A stretch of 64,000 nucleotides of DNA from Portibacter lacus (GCF_021533215.1 NZ_JAJNKA010000006.1:310001-374000); one strand, 5' to 3'. Positions 36,114 through 46,728 are shown, numbered from the stretch's first letter. Notes: a model not told the origin generated them from the letters alone. Translations and numbers: made by a program.

Positions 36114-38522
36114 ATGAAAAAAATATTATACATAATCATATTTATAGGTACCTGTGCCGGATCAACTTTTGGTCAGACGTACAGCGCCTATATCAAAGCT
36201 GCTGAAGAAGCAGTCGTGCAAAAGAATTACTATGCTGCCTATCAGTATTTGCAGGAAGCGTATGCTTTTGACACTACCAGACTTGACCTAGCTTTTGAAT
36301 CAGCTGAAATGGCAAGAATGTACGACGCATATAATTTTGCGGAGAAATGGTATTCTAAAGTAGTGGAGCGTGATGAAAATAACGAATATCCAACAGCTAC
36401 CTATTTTTTAGGTGAGATGCAGCAAAGACAAGGTCTTTATCAAAAGGCTATTAACAATTTTAATATTTATCTCTCAGAACATGAAGGAGAGGACGAATAT
36501 TTTACCGCTAAGGCCAAGAAAGAATTGTCATCATCGGAGTTTTCGATAGATCAATTAGAAAATCCAGATTTGAGTGTAGAGGTAAAGCATCTAGGCGCTG
36601 TAAATACTCAGTTCTCTGAAGTAGGCGCACTTGAAAAGGATGGTGAGTTATTCTATTCATCTCTTAGATTTCAAGAAGAGAAACCAAAGGATGCAAAAAA
36701 TCCAAAATACCTTGCTAAGATATTAGTTAGTGAAAATGAAGGCGCAGGAGAACCTGATCCAGCCTTAAATGATGATTCGAGAATAACTTCACATACTACA
36801 TTTAGTAGTAAGTCGAATAAAATCTTTTATACACTTTGTGATTATACAGAAGGTAACGAGATCAAATGTGATCTGTATTATAGAAATGTAGAGTCGAAAG
36901 GAAAATATGGAGCACCTGTAAAATTACCTGATTATATTAATGATGCAACGTATACAACGACCCAACCAGCAGTAGGAATAGATCCAGAAACCAATAAAGA
37001 AATTCTTTATTTTGTTTCGAATCGACCAGGAGGAAAAGGTAAATACGATATTTGGTATACGATTATCGATGATAATATGAACATGACTCAGCCGATGAAT
37101 CTTGATTCTATTAATACCATTGAAAATGATGCAACACCATTTTTCCACAATCCAAGTAACACCTTATATTTTAGTTCACAAGGTTATCAAGGATTAGGAG
37201 GATATGATATTTATAGAGCAGAAAAGATAAATGGGGAATACGGAGAGATAGAACACTTAGAAAACCAAGTTAACTCGAGTTACGACGATATCTACTATAC
37301 GATTAATAACGACATGCTAACGGCACACTTCTCTTCGAATAGAGAAAGTTCGATGTATATAGAAGATGCTATCGAAGCTTGTTGTTTTGATATTTTCAAA
37401 GCTAAATACGAACCCGTTAATTTGGACTTAAATGCCTTGACATGTGAAGAAATAGGAGGTAATCAGAAAAAGTTATTAGGAGCTACAGTAGTTTTAGTTA
37501 ATGCTAAAACGGGTGAAGTTATTGATTCGATTATGAATGCTACTGATGATGCTCATCGATTTGAATTAGAAAGAAATAAAGAATACCTAATCATAGCTAA
37601 GAAAGAACATTTCGTTTCTGATACGGTAACCTTAAGTACCAAGAAGGTTTATAAGTCTAAAACTTTTACCAAGAAGATTTGCTTATTAGCTAAGACATTA
37701 GAATTAGATGTATTTACATTTGATAAAGCAACTAGAAGAGATTTAGCAGGTGCGACCGTTACGATAGAAGATCTTACAGATGGTACGTCGGATGAAATCA
37801 CAGATTTCAATGCAGATGGTAACGATTTTACATTTACTGTGAAAGAAGGCCACTCTTATAAAATCACAGCTAACAGACCTAATTATAATACAGAGGTTGT
37901 TACATTGAATACTTTAGAAGCGGAAGTAGTGGATGGTAGAATCCGGCAAGATATTTACTTATCATTTGGATTGTTAAGCAAACCTATCGCGCTTCATTTC
38001 GATAATGATAAGCCAAATAGTAAGAGCGTTGCAACTAAAACAAAGTTAGATTATGCATCTACTTTTGAAAGTTACTATAAGAGAAAAGATCTTTTTGTAA
38101 AACGAGCAGCAGATAGTCCTGAAGAGATCGAAAACTTCTTTGAAACGGAAGTGAAAGGAGGATATGATACACTTCAGATTTTCATGGGATTAATTCAAGA
38201 AGTTCTAGATAGTGGAGAATCACTGGAAATTACAGTGAGAGGATTTACATCACCTTTAGCTTCATCTGCCTATAATCTTTACTTAGGTCAAAGAAGAGTT
38301 AGTTCTGTAAGAAATGAACTTAGAAAGTACAATGATGGTGCTTTGATTCCATATTTGGATTCTAACAAACTTATGGTTACAGATATTTCTTATGGAGAGA
38401 CATTAGTTCCTGAGCAAGTAAGTGATTCTTCAACGAATCAGAAAAAATCTGTTTATGGATTAGATGCTTCTAGAGAGCGAAGAGTAGAAATTATAGGAGT
38501 TAATCAAATAATTGTAAAGTAA
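36114..38522 (+). CDS. TPR / PD40 propeller / OmpA-domain outer-membrane protein
   Basis: About 802 residues from ATG 36114 (MKKILYIIIF), a signal peptide; an earlier in-frame ATG at 36081 overlaps the previous gene. The order is: TPR region (about 20-145), PD40-type beta-propeller with YFVSNRPGGKGKYDIWY and LYFSSQGYQGLGGYDIYRA (about 165-410), two carboxypeptidase-regulatory or CNA-B-like sandwiches (about 455-640), and an OmpA-like C-terminal domain with ITVRGFTSPLASSAYNLYLGQRR (about 725-745). Such proteins sit beside PorP in T9SS/gliding loci and anchor to peptidoglycan. No other name is safe. Confidence 0.88.
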   Translation: MKKILYIIIFIGTCAGSTFGQTYSAYIKAAEEAVVQKNYYAAYQYLQEAYAFDTTRLDLAFESAEMARMYDAYNFAEKWYSKVVERDENNEYPTATYFLGEMQQRQGLYQKAINNFNIYLSEHEGEDEYFTAKAKKELSSSEFSIDQLENPDLSVEVKHLGAVNTQFSEVGALEKDGELFYSSLRFQEEKPKDAKNPKYLAKILVSENEGAGEPDPALNDDSRITSHTTFSSKSNKIFYTLCDYTEGNEIKCDLYYRNVESKGKYGAPVKLPDYINDATYTTTQPAVGIDPETNKEILYFVSNRPGGKGKYDIWYTIIDDNMNMTQPMNLDSINTIENDATPFFHNPSNTLYFSSQGYQGLGGYDIYRAEKINGEYGEIEHLENQVNSSYDDIYYTINNDMLTAHFSSNRESSMYIEDAIEACCFDIFKAKYEPVNLDLNALTCEEIGGNQKKLLGATVVLVNAKTGEVIDSIMNATDDAHRFELERNKEYLIIAKKEHFVSDTVTLSTKKVYKSKTFTKKICLLAKTLELDVFTFDKATRRDLAGATVTIEDLTDGTSDEITDFNADGNDFTFTVKEGHSYKITANRPNYNTEVVTLNTLEAEVVDGRIRQDIYLSFGLLSKPIALHFDNDKPNSKSVATKTKLDYASTFESYYKRKDLFVKRAADSPEEIENFFETEVKGGYDTLQIFMGLIQEVLDSGESLEITVRGFTSPLASSAYNLYLGQRRVSSVRNELRKYNDGALIPYLDSNKLMVTDISYGETLVPEQVSDSSTNQKKSVYGLDASRERRVEIIGVNQIIVK

Positions 38523-38525
38523 CCC

Positions 38526-41500
38526 ATGAATTATATAAATAAAACAAAAGCAGGCATGAAGCTGATTAAAGTAATAAGTTCGCTTTTTGTGTTGGGATTA
38601 TTTTTAGTTCCTTCCAATGTTAAAGCGACACATATAGTAGGTGGGGAAATTACATATCGATGTTTGGCTAACTGGACGTTCGAAGTAACACTTACATTAA
38701 GAAGGGATTGTGAATTTGGTTCGAAAGAAGCTCAGTTCGATGATCCTGCATCTGTAGGAATATATGATAAAAGTGGGGAGCTTTTATGGTGGTTAGGTCA
38801 AGGTGGACAATTGTCTATCCCATTTAATCAAGATGATACGCTGAATACAGAATATGTACCAGGTTGTGATTTCTTAGGTCAAGGTGTTTGTGTTCATACC
38901 TCTACCTATATAGATACGATCACATTGCCTTTCAGACCAGGAGGTTATATTTTAGCCTATTCTCGTTGTTGTAGAAATGAGACGTTAACGAATATTACAG
39001 ATCCACTTCAAACTGGAACAACTTATTCTGTAGCACTTACAAACAAAGCTGCTTTAGAATGTAATAATTCGCCGACTTTCGATGAATCACCCGCACTTTA
39101 TATTTGTGCCAATGAAGAGCTCGTCGCCGACATGTCAGCGACTGATCCTGATGGAGATTCATTAGTATATAGATTATGTGTACCACAAGATGGAGCAAGT
39201 CCAGAGAATCCACAACCACAACCTCCTAGAGGGCCGCTTTTCGAAGAGGTCAATTTTGTTTCAGGTTTTGGTGTAGATAACTTTCTTGGGGGAGTGCCAT
39301 TAACGATTGATTCCGAAACTGGGATAATTACGGCTACACCGAATTTAGTAGGTCAATTTTTAGTTGGTGTATGTGTAGATGAGTACAGAGATGGTGAATT
39401 GATTTCAAGTATAAAAAGAGATTTCGAATATAATGTTCGTGAATGTATAGAAGGACCTAATGCTGAATTTACTTTGGAGAATGATCCACAGTGCGATGGG
39501 CTGGAGGTTACTTTTACCAATACGAGTACTGAAACGGATGCTTATGAGTGGTACTTTGATTTTCCGAATGAAGATCCAGCTTTTAAGTCAACTGAGGAAA
39601 GTCCTACATTTACCTATCCTGAAGAAGGATTTTATACAATCAAGCTTATTTCAACAAGAAGCGCTGATGGTTGTTTTTCTGAATTTACGAAAGAGTTAGG
39701 AGTTTTTGATTCTGAAGTAGAAGCCATTTTTGATGTAAATTTTTTGACCAATGAATGTTTAGATGATTCTTTAGATATCACTTTAGTGAGTACATCTGTA
39801 GAACCGAATCCTGATTATGAAATTGAACTTTATGAATGGACCTTGTCAGGAGAAGGTTATGAAGCGAGTGGCTCTGGTGAGACCTTTAGAATAATCGCAC
39901 CGATATTGGATTCTATTTCAGTTACCTTGAAAGTAACTTCTGAGACTGGATGTACAGATGAAATATCACAAACGATCAATACAACGGAAAATGGATTGTT
40001 TGCATCATTTGAACCAGATTTTGAAATTTTAGAATGTGGTGATGATTCTATAACTGTAACCTTAGTGAGTAACAGTGGATCGAATAATCCCGCAGTAACG
40101 ATAACAGATCTTAAGTGGACGTTTAATTTTGGCGATTTTATGACGATGGGCGATGTTTCTCCTATCACAGTAACGCTTCCTAGGGAAGACAGCATTCGTT
40201 TACTACTTGAAGTTTCAGGTTCGAATGGCTGTATGGCTAGTCTTGATACAATCTTAGATGTTCAGACGATAAACGATGAAGATATAGAATTCTTAAGTGA
40301 TACTATTGGTATTTGTCCTGGAGATACTACTTTCCTATTGGCAAGTCCAAATTCAGATTTAATCTACACTTGGACCCCAGAAGATGGACTTATTTTCGAT
40401 GGTGATGACAGATCTAATCCTAAGTTCACACTAGCTGAAGGTCAGAAGGAGGCAGTTTATTCTTTAGAAGTAAGTGATGGTAATTGTTCTCGAGGAGCAG
40501 GAGAAGTTGTGATCATTGATTTATCAGATGCAGAGCCTGCTGAAATTGCATTCACATCAGTACCTATGTGTGGAACAACAACAGTTTGTTTCGAAAATAT
40601 ATCTACTCCGGCAGATGGAAATTATGAGTTTGATTTTGGAAGTGATGCGGGAATGGTGGATTCTATGAATAATATGATCTGTTATACCTACGATGATTTT
40701 GGATTGTTCAAAGTTACTTTAAACTATCTAGGAGGTTGTGGTGACCAAAGTTTTTCTAGAAATCTAATTGTAGCTCCTGACGTTGAAATAAATGTTGATT
40801 CTGATACAATTGTATACTGTACTGGTGAAGAATTGAACCTAGTTGTTACATCAGAAACAGATGGCACAGTGGTAGAATGGTATGATGAAGATGAAAACTT
40901 GATCGGTGAGGAATTTGAAATTACATATAATCCAGAAGGAGACGAGTTGTTAACCGTTATTGGTTTCAATGCTGGTGGATGTTTTGATACCGCAATGATT
41001 CAACTTATTGAATACAAATTAGACATAGAAATTGATGGACCAGAAATCGCCTGTGCAGGTGATGATGCGACTATCACCATAACAGATAATAGTGGAGGGA
41101 ATCTAACTTATGTATGGACTCCTGAAGATGCAATTTCAGGATCAAATACAGGAAATGAAATTGTTGCTAATGCAGATGAAACAACAACCTTCATTATTAG
41201 TATTACAAATGAAGACAATGGCTGTATTCTCGATACGAGTTTTACATTGAATGTATCTGATGTTTCTGTAGAATTAGAAGCAGACCCTATAGAGGTGTTC
41301 CAATGTAATCCTACTGATATCAGCGTTGTAGATGAGAATCCAGATTATACTTATGAATGGAATACAGGAGCAACGACTCCTTCATTCACTACGGATACAT
41401 TGTTAGAAACGACTACTTTCTCCGTAACGGTTACTGATGAAAATGGTTGTACAGCGGAAGCGAGTATCACCATTAATGTGCTGTTACCAGATTGCGATGA

Positions 41501-41774
41501 AAATGATGTATTCCTTCCTACGGCATTTACACCTAATGGAGACAATGTGAACGATGTATTAAAAGTGGAAAGTAATTTTGTTAAGAAGATGAATCTACAG
41601 ATTTATGACAGGTGGGGAGAATTAGTATTTTCAACGACGAACATCGACGAAGGATGGGATGGATCATATGAAGGTAAGATTCTTGCACCAGATGTATATG
41701 CTTACAGCTTAAGTGCGACTTGTTCTAATGGTGCAGTTTTCAACAAGGTTGGAAATGTTACCTTAATTCGATAA
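38526..41774 (+). CDS. Large secreted adhesin with gliding-motility C-terminal sorting domain
   Basis: 1082 residues; start 38526, or 38556 giving a compact signal peptide (ending VKA). The N-terminus THIVGGEITYRCLANW is typical of this SprB-like group. Several PKD/Ig-like repeats follow (for example VTFTNTSTETDAYEWYFDF near 330-345). The last 90 residues (FLPTAFTPNGDNVNDVL, NLQIYDRWGELVFST) are the CHU-type/gliding type B sorting domain that directs the protein through the T9SS. It probably mediates surface attachment or gliding with the PorP partner upstream. The terminator at 41798-41828 ends the operon. Confidence 0.92.
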   Translation: MNYINKTKAGMKLIKVISSLFVLGLFLVPSNVKATHIVGGEITYRCLANWTFEVTLTLRRDCEFGSKEAQFDDPASVGIYDKSGELLWWLGQGGQLSIPFNQDDTLNTEYVPGCDFLGQGVCVHTSTYIDTITLPFRPGGYILAYSRCCRNETLTNITDPLQTGTTYSVALTNKAALECNNSPTFDESPALYICANEELVADMSATDPDGDSLVYRLCVPQDGASPENPQPQPPRGPLFEEVNFVSGFGVDNFLGGVPLTIDSETGIITATPNLVGQFLVGVCVDEYRDGELISSIKRDFEYNVRECIEGPNAEFTLENDPQCDGLEVTFTNTSTETDAYEWYFDFPNEDPAFKSTEESPTFTYPEEGFYTIKLISTRSADGCFSEFTKELGVFDSEVEAIFDVNFLTNECLDDSLDITLVSTSVEPNPDYEIELYEWTLSGEGYEASGSGETFRIIAPILDSISVTLKVTSETGCTDEISQTINTTENGLFASFEPDFEILECGDDSITVTLVSNSGSNNPAVTITDLKWTFNFGDFMTMGDVSPITVTLPREDSIRLLLEVSGSNGCMASLDTILDVQTINDEDIEFLSDTIGICPGDTTFLLASPNSDLIYTWTPEDGLIFDGDDRSNPKFTLAEGQKEAVYSLEVSDGNCSRGAGEVVIIDLSDAEPAEIAFTSVPMCGTTTVCFENISTPADGNYEFDFGSDAGMVDSMNNMICYTYDDFGLFKVTLNYLGGCGDQSFSRNLIVAPDVEINVDSDTIVYCTGEELNLVVTSETDGTVVEWYDEDENLIGEEFEITYNPEGDELLTVIGFNAGGCFDTAMIQLIEYKLDIEIDGPEIACAGDDATITITDNSGGNLTYVWTPEDAISGSNTGNEIVANADETTTFIISITNEDNGCILDTSFTLNVSDVSVELEADPIEVFQCNPTDISVVDENPDYTYEWNTGATTPSFTTDTLLETTTFSVTVTDENGCTAEASITINVLLPDCDENDVFLPTAFTPNGDNVNDVLKVESNFVKKMNLQIYDRWGELVFSTTNIDEGWDGSYEGKILAPDVYAYSLSATCSNGAVFNKVGNVTLIR

Positions 41775-41797
41775 AAGATAAACTTATCTATAAAAAA

Positions 41798-41828
41798 AAG
41801 GCACTTCAGGAATGAGGTGCCTTTTTTT
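41798..41828 (+). terminator. Terminator of the PorP-OmpA-adhesin operon
   Basis: AAGGCAC and GTGCCTT pair across a short loop and are followed by seven T. The same T-run continues into a 21-base stretch (41824-41844) also found in the two 510-bp repeats. Confidence 0.8.
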
Positions 41829-41967
41829 ATTTTTAGAAAGGTTGATTAGGAAACTAAAAAGAAAAGACGAATTCGGAAATCACGCAAGTGCCGAAATCAC
41901 GCAATAAACAAAAGTACCTGCGAAATTGAATGCCATAACAGTTTTAGGTAGAGCTGTATAAATAATA

Positions 41968-43806
41968 TCATTTAGGATAATCTAAGTATTGTTGGTTTTT
42001 TTGATTCTTTGCATCAAGCCTCATATCTTTAATATCTTCGATCATCTCATATACTTCCACGGAATATACTTTGATTTCTTTCTGTAATAGTTCTGACGCA
42101 AGTTTTTCTACCATTTCATAATTATGATTTAAGTAATACATCTGCAATATCAAATATGGTGCTTCAAATTTAGAGGGAATCATTTCTGAGGCCTTCATCC
42201 AATGTTCTTCAGCACTACTTTTCTGTCCCATATTCTGATATATTTTCCCTAAAGCAACCTCCTTATAATATGCAGGGTCTATTAAATTTGATCTGCTTAG
42301 ATAAATCAAGGCTTCAGAAAACATTTTTGCCTCTGATAATATTTGGCCATAGAATGCAAGAAAGTATGAGTTGTTTTCCAGTTCTGGATAAATATTATTT
42401 AACTTTTTTATGTCGTTCTGTGTGACAGGAGGTTTTATGGATGCCAAGTTATTGTTCCATTTAACAAATGATGGATAGTTATCTACAGTTCTTAAAATGG
42501 AGAATGCGAAAAGAACAATTACAGGGATAGCACTAAGAAAGGTGTGAAATTTTGAACTTGAATCAATATGGGTTTTTGAATATGAAGCAATTATTGCTAC
42601 ACATGCAATAGCTATGGATTTTATCTCGATTACTTCCCAAGGGTATGAGAATAATCCAAAGGTAAAAACAGTGATAATAATCCCTTTAGAAATTAAAGTT
42701 TCGTTTATACTCTTTGAACCTTGGTGTTGACTCTTGGAAAGAATAATCAATAGAAAAATCAATAAGAAAAGAAGAAGACCAATTATACCTTGTTCTTGTA
42801 ATACCCTAAGTAACTCATTGAAAGCATAATTATTTTCCCCAGCTAGCATGTAATAATTCTTATTCTGGTTAGTTTTTAGGAAGCTAGCTTGCTGATTCAT
42901 ATACTCCTTTTCGAAATGATTAACACCATGACCAAGAATGGGTTTTTCTTGAATCATTTTCATGGTAACTTCCCATATCAACAATCTTCCATCAGCAGAA
43001 GGTTTTTTTGAATAATACATCGAAAGTAGAGCTGAAGTACCTAAGATTATTATTAATCCGAGAATAAAGATCCGGTAGAATCTTTTTACGCGCTTAAATT
43101 TCTTTTTTATTCCAAACAGAATAAAAAGGAAGTAAGCAGTCGGTAGACTGGCAGCTAACACAGCAGCTCGAGAAAAGGTGTTTAATAGTATTATCCAGAA
43201 AAATATTAATGTAGAAGCTATTATTACTTTAAATACTTTCGAATTAATTGAGCTTTGAGAATTTGTATAATTGAGAGACCCCAATACTGATGTAATAGCA
43301 ATAGCTATGAAACATGCAAAAGGTCCTTGATTAATAAAGCTACCCGTAATTTTACTAACTTGGAATCCAGGAGCTAATAGATGGGTCTGATGAACTATGC
43401 CATATGCTATTTGTATGAAAGCACATATAGGGATTATATACAAAAACGATGAAAAATATTTCTGATTTAATCCCCTGTAACTTAAATAAATGAAGCAAAG
43501 CAGGACATTTTCAGCGAAGAATAAATATTCAAAACTAAATTCATTCAACACGAGGTAGTACCCCTTTTGCAGGATAAAGTAAATGCCAAGGGTAAGATCA
43601 ATCAAGGTAAACCTTACTGGGTTATTATGACTTAGCCGTATTAAAAAAGATATTGAAGCAGTTGTTCCAAATCCAATTAGTCCAATAGATATAGTCCCAA
43701 AATTAAAGAGCACTGAATTCCATTGCTGAAAATTATACGGTAAGAAAATATATGTGGTTATTGTAAATAAAAATATTGCGTATAATTTTTCATGAGTTAC
43801 ATTCAT
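41968..43806 (-). CDS. O-antigen ligase-like membrane protein with C-terminal TPRs
   Basis: 612 residues from ATG 43806 (AAAGGTGG just upstream looks like a ribosome site); a TTG at 43827 would overlap the preceding stop. Eleven or so hydrophobic helices fill about 1-440. SADGRLLIWEVTMKMIQEKPILGHGVNHF is the Wzy_C/O-antigen-ligase signature in the large periplasmic loop. The last 130 residues are TPR-like (SEALIYLSRSNLIDPAYYKE, KSSAEEHWMKASEMIP). Such polymerases/ligases join surface glycans, but no glycosyltransferase is nearby. It is read after the transglutaminase-like gene. Confidence 0.82.
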   Translation of the reverse strand: MNVTHEKLYAIFLFTITTYIFLPYNFQQWNSVLFNFGTISIGLIGFGTTASISFLIRLSHNNPVRFTLIDLTLGIYFILQKGYYLVLNEFSFEYLFFAENVLLCFIYLSYRGLNQKYFSSFLYIIPICAFIQIAYGIVHQTHLLAPGFQVSKITGSFINQGPFACFIAIAITSVLGSLNYTNSQSSINSKVFKVIIASTLIFFWIILLNTFSRAAVLAASLPTAYFLFILFGIKKKFKRVKRFYRIFILGLIIILGTSALLSMYYSKKPSADGRLLIWEVTMKMIQEKPILGHGVNHFEKEYMNQQASFLKTNQNKNYYMLAGENNYAFNELLRVLQEQGIIGLLLFLLIFLLIILSKSQHQGSKSINETLISKGIIITVFTFGLFSYPWEVIEIKSIAIACVAIIASYSKTHIDSSSKFHTFLSAIPVIVLFAFSILRTVDNYPSFVKWNNNLASIKPPVTQNDIKKLNNIYPELENNSYFLAFYGQILSEAKMFSEALIYLSRSNLIDPAYYKEVALGKIYQNMGQKSSAEEHWMKASEMIPSKFEAPYLILQMYYLNHNYEMVEKLASELLQKEIKVYSVEVYEMIEDIKDMRLDAKNQKNQQYLDYPK

Positions 43807-43817
43807 TGTGTCCACCT

Positions 43818-45296
43818 TTAGTACCAAGACTGCGCTCCATCTTTTAGTGAAAATAGTCTTTGTTGTCGATTATTTAGTTCACCAGAACTAATAAAGTACA
43901 ACCCATCCTCAGGAACATTCTTAAATTTCAAATGACCATTTATATCTGCATTTATTTCTTGACTAACAAGCCATTCATCATCCCAATAATTTAACCTGTA
44001 TGTAGCGCCGGAAACAGCACATGAAGTATTCCATTGATGGTCGTAGTAATAATTTACCGTACTTATGTCAGTATCAATAAATTTATTTTCCTTTAACTCA
44101 AAAGTTGTGATCTTATCACCATCTACTAGGAACGGTTTGCCTGCAGGTTTCTTCCTTCCATTAATATAAAAAACTGGAAGGTAGATTATATTATTGTTAC
44201 CCATATTATCAAAGTGAGCTTGATTCCCATCAAGTTTAGACCAAGAGATAATTTTCCAGTCTTGATTATTAAAGACGCTTAAATAAACATGCTCCGTGTC
44301 ATCTGGTTTATCTTTTATATATAGACTAATATTAGAAGTACTTACATAGGATGATGTAACATCTATTCGATTTTTCATCCTGAAATAGGGAGGAATGTTT
44401 TCTTTGTTTGTATTTGTAGGGCTAAAATTGTCTTGGAAAGAATAAGTATGTCGAAAAATTTTTGGTGCTTTGATGCTGTCATTGAAAGGATCAAAGCAAT
44501 CGGGATTTCTTTCAGAACCGTTAAAAGGGATCCATTGCTGGTCATTCGAAAGATATACATTCCATTGGTGTCCTGATGCTCTATGTGCCCAGAAAGGGCA
44601 TTCATCTATAGTTGTAGCTATTCCCAATGTCCTCAAGGATAAGGTTGCAAGTTGTGTCAAGGATTTACAGCTACCTTTTCCAATTTCTAATGTTTCTAAT
44701 GGGTCAGGCACATTCATTGTAGCTAAAGAACGAATATCATAATCTACTAATGTGGCAAGCTGGCTATTAATTGAGTCAACTAAATTGTCAAGATTTTCTG
44801 AATCATCTTGCACTTTGTACTTAAACCTAGCAAATAGTATGTTTAAACTATCTCTGTATTCGACAAGGGCTTCATCACCAGCTCTATAAGGTAAAACAAA
44901 TTCAAGAAAATTTTTAAACGAGATCTTTTTATCATATGGAGAATTATTCCAAGAACATAAAGAATTTTTAATGTGACGATCAATATCAAAAGATTTCTTT
45001 TTGAATTCCCATTTGTCATCCTCTCTTACTTGAACTGAAGAGAAGTGATTTTTTAAAGAATCAAAAGTAGAAAGAGCTCTCGGGTAATCCTGAAATGCGT
45101 AGGGTGTAAATTTTATTTTTTCACGGTTATTGTCGATCAAGTAGGTTTTGAACGATCCATGTGACTCAACATTTTTATAGATGTAGTTTTTTGAATAGTG
45201 ATACCTTAATAATTCAGGAATTACATTAAAAGGGCTGATCCAAAATACAAACCCAAATAAAATTAAGGACAATAAGATAAAGCGTAATCCGTTCAT
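43818..45296 (-). CDS. Transglutaminase-like exported protein
   Basis: 492 residues. A hydrophobic N-terminus (about 5-22) acts as signal or anchor. The transglutaminase-like core is at about 185-260: GKGSCKSLTQLATLSLRTLGI with C210 as nucleophile, ASGHQWNVYL with H243, and NDQQWIPF with a candidate Asp252. The C-terminal half carries beta-sandwich segments. The enzyme may be a cysteine peptidase or a peptide-N-glycanase/transglutaminase relative. It lies upstream of the O-ligase-like gene (11-base gap) and divergent from the papain-like lipoprotein gene. Confidence 0.8.
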   Translation of the reverse strand: MNGLRFILLSLILFGFVFWISPFNVIPELLRYHYSKNYIYKNVESHGSFKTYLIDNNREKIKFTPYAFQDYPRALSTFDSLKNHFSSVQVREDDKWEFKKKSFDIDRHIKNSLCSWNNSPYDKKISFKNFLEFVLPYRAGDEALVEYRDSLNILFARFKYKVQDDSENLDNLVDSINSQLATLVDYDIRSLATMNVPDPLETLEIGKGSCKSLTQLATLSLRTLGIATTIDECPFWAHRASGHQWNVYLSNDQQWIPFNGSERNPDCFDPFNDSIKAPKIFRHTYSFQDNFSPTNTNKENIPPYFRMKNRIDVTSSYVSTSNISLYIKDKPDDTEHVYLSVFNNQDWKIISWSKLDGNQAHFDNMGNNNIIYLPVFYINGRKKPAGKPFLVDGDKITTFELKENKFIDTDISTVNYYYDHQWNTSCAVSGATYRLNYWDDEWLVSQEINADINGHLKFKNVPEDGLYFISSGELNNRQQRLFSLKDGAQSWY

Positions 45297-45393
45297 AAAA
45301 TGTGTCTTATTAACTATTTAACCATATTTATTTTGTAATATTTTACAATCACAGTAATTTAGTTCCGTTAAAAATGTAATCAAAATTTAAAAA
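45297..45393. promoter_or_regulatory. Divergent promoter region
   Basis: 97 bp serving two divergent genes. TTGTAA and TTACAA arms (45333-45348) around TATT form an operator-like inverted repeat in the centre. A -7 box is only approximate on the plus strand (TAATTTAG). Confidence 0.4.
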
Positions 45394-46707
45394 ATGAAAA
45401 ACTTTTATTTACGTTCATCACTATTTCTATTGCTATCACTACTTATTGTTATTTCTTGTAATAAGGATTTAGTTTCCATTGAAAATTTTGGATTTGAATC
45501 ATTAAGTATTGAAGATGCAAGATCTTGGTATGAATCTGAATACGACCCGTTTATTTTTATGGATGGACCGGATGTTTCGGAAAATGAGATAATAAATAGA
45601 GAGTCTCCAATAAATAAGATGGTTGTTGCTCCAAACTGGGATCAAGCATTTAAATCAAATAGAAAAGGAACTAAAGTCGTCGAAATACCGCTTATGGGTA
45701 AAGGAAGTATTGGTTTTACCACGGAGGATTCTCACGAGGAATTTAAAAACAATGGAAAACGAGAATACAATAGTTCTTTGATGCGACTGGTTATAATGGA
45801 AGAAAAAAATAGTACTGATAAATTTGCATTTATCATGGTGACTATTGGTAACAAAGAGTATCTGGAAAATAACAAATTTAAGATATGGAAGAATACTTAT
45901 CTGAAGAAAGACAATAAGTTTGATGGTAAAGCACTCTTTTATGCATTAGATGGATCCTTTATTAATGGTTGGACTTGGGAAAAAGGGAAAGTAGTATATA
46001 AAGTAGATCAAAAAAGAAGCAATGATTTAGAAATAGACCTTCGTGATTGTACAACCACTTTAATATTTACTACTTATGAAAATTGTACAGATTGGATCCA
46101 GTTTGGAGAAAGTAATGGTGTTGTATTCCTTGATCCGACATGTAATTATTCTACTGAGTTAACTGGCTATTATATAGAATGTGCTCCAGATCCAGACGAT
46201 GACAATGGAGGAGGTGTAAATCAGGGGCAGGCAGGAGGAGGAACACCTTATTCACCATCACCGGGTGATAAATTCGCAAAACCAGGAATGAAGCAAACGA
46301 TGCTTACACAAATATCTAATATGTGTGTAAGCTCAATTATGGAATATATAGACAATGAATATTGTGGTGGAAATTTAAATGAGGGTACGATTGTTTATGA
46401 CTATTTTCAAAGTTCTGGAAATCAGATGTATTTTACTGGTGTGTCCAATCAAGAGATACCTTATTTAGCAGTCAATTATTTTTATTTTAATGCATTTTTA
46501 AATTTTTCTCATGCAATAAACTTTGGAGATGTGGTTTTGGCAGATGTTCCTTCAGATATTCCAAATTCGACGCATGCAGTAGTAGTAACAGGATACAAAA
46601 CCAATGGTGATTTAATTTATATGGATCCGCAAGAAGGCAAATTAATGGAACGTCCTGCGTACGAAGTTGGAGTTACCACAAAGTTAAGAATAAAAGGTTG
46701 TAAATAA
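45394..46707 (+). CDS. Lipoprotein with C-terminal papain/C39-like cysteine peptidase domain
   Basis: 437 residues. Lipoprotein signal with Cys22 (LIVISC). The N-terminal domain (about 28-230) contains SIEDARSWYES and APNWDQAFKSNRKGTKVVEIPL. I know this kind from other Bacteroidota surface lipoproteins with variable tails. A low-complexity linker (263-295; rich in D, G, P, Q) leads to a compact C-terminal domain with the papain-like triad: C311 in NMCVSSIMEYI, H394 in THAVVVTGY and D411 in LIYMDPQEG. It should be an outer-membrane cysteine peptidase or toxin domain. The next gene may be its partner. Confidence 0.75.
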   Translation: MKNFYLRSSLFLLLSLLIVISCNKDLVSIENFGFESLSIEDARSWYESEYDPFIFMDGPDVSENEIINRESPINKMVVAPNWDQAFKSNRKGTKVVEIPLMGKGSIGFTTEDSHEEFKNNGKREYNSSLMRLVIMEEKNSTDKFAFIMVTIGNKEYLENNKFKIWKNTYLKKDNKFDGKALFYALDGSFINGWTWEKGKVVYKVDQKRSNDLEIDLRDCTTTLIFTTYENCTDWIQFGESNGVVFLDPTCNYSTELTGYYIECAPDPDDDNGGGVNQGQAGGGTPYSPSPGDKFAKPGMKQTMLTQISNMCVSSIMEYIDNEYCGGNLNEGTIVYDYFQSSGNQMYFTGVSNQEIPYLAVNYFYFNAFLNFSHAINFGDVVLADVPSDIPNSTHAVVVTGYKTNGDLIYMDPQEGKLMERPAYEVGVTTKLRIKGCK

Positions 46708-46728
46708 CAAAATATAAAAGCACTAATA

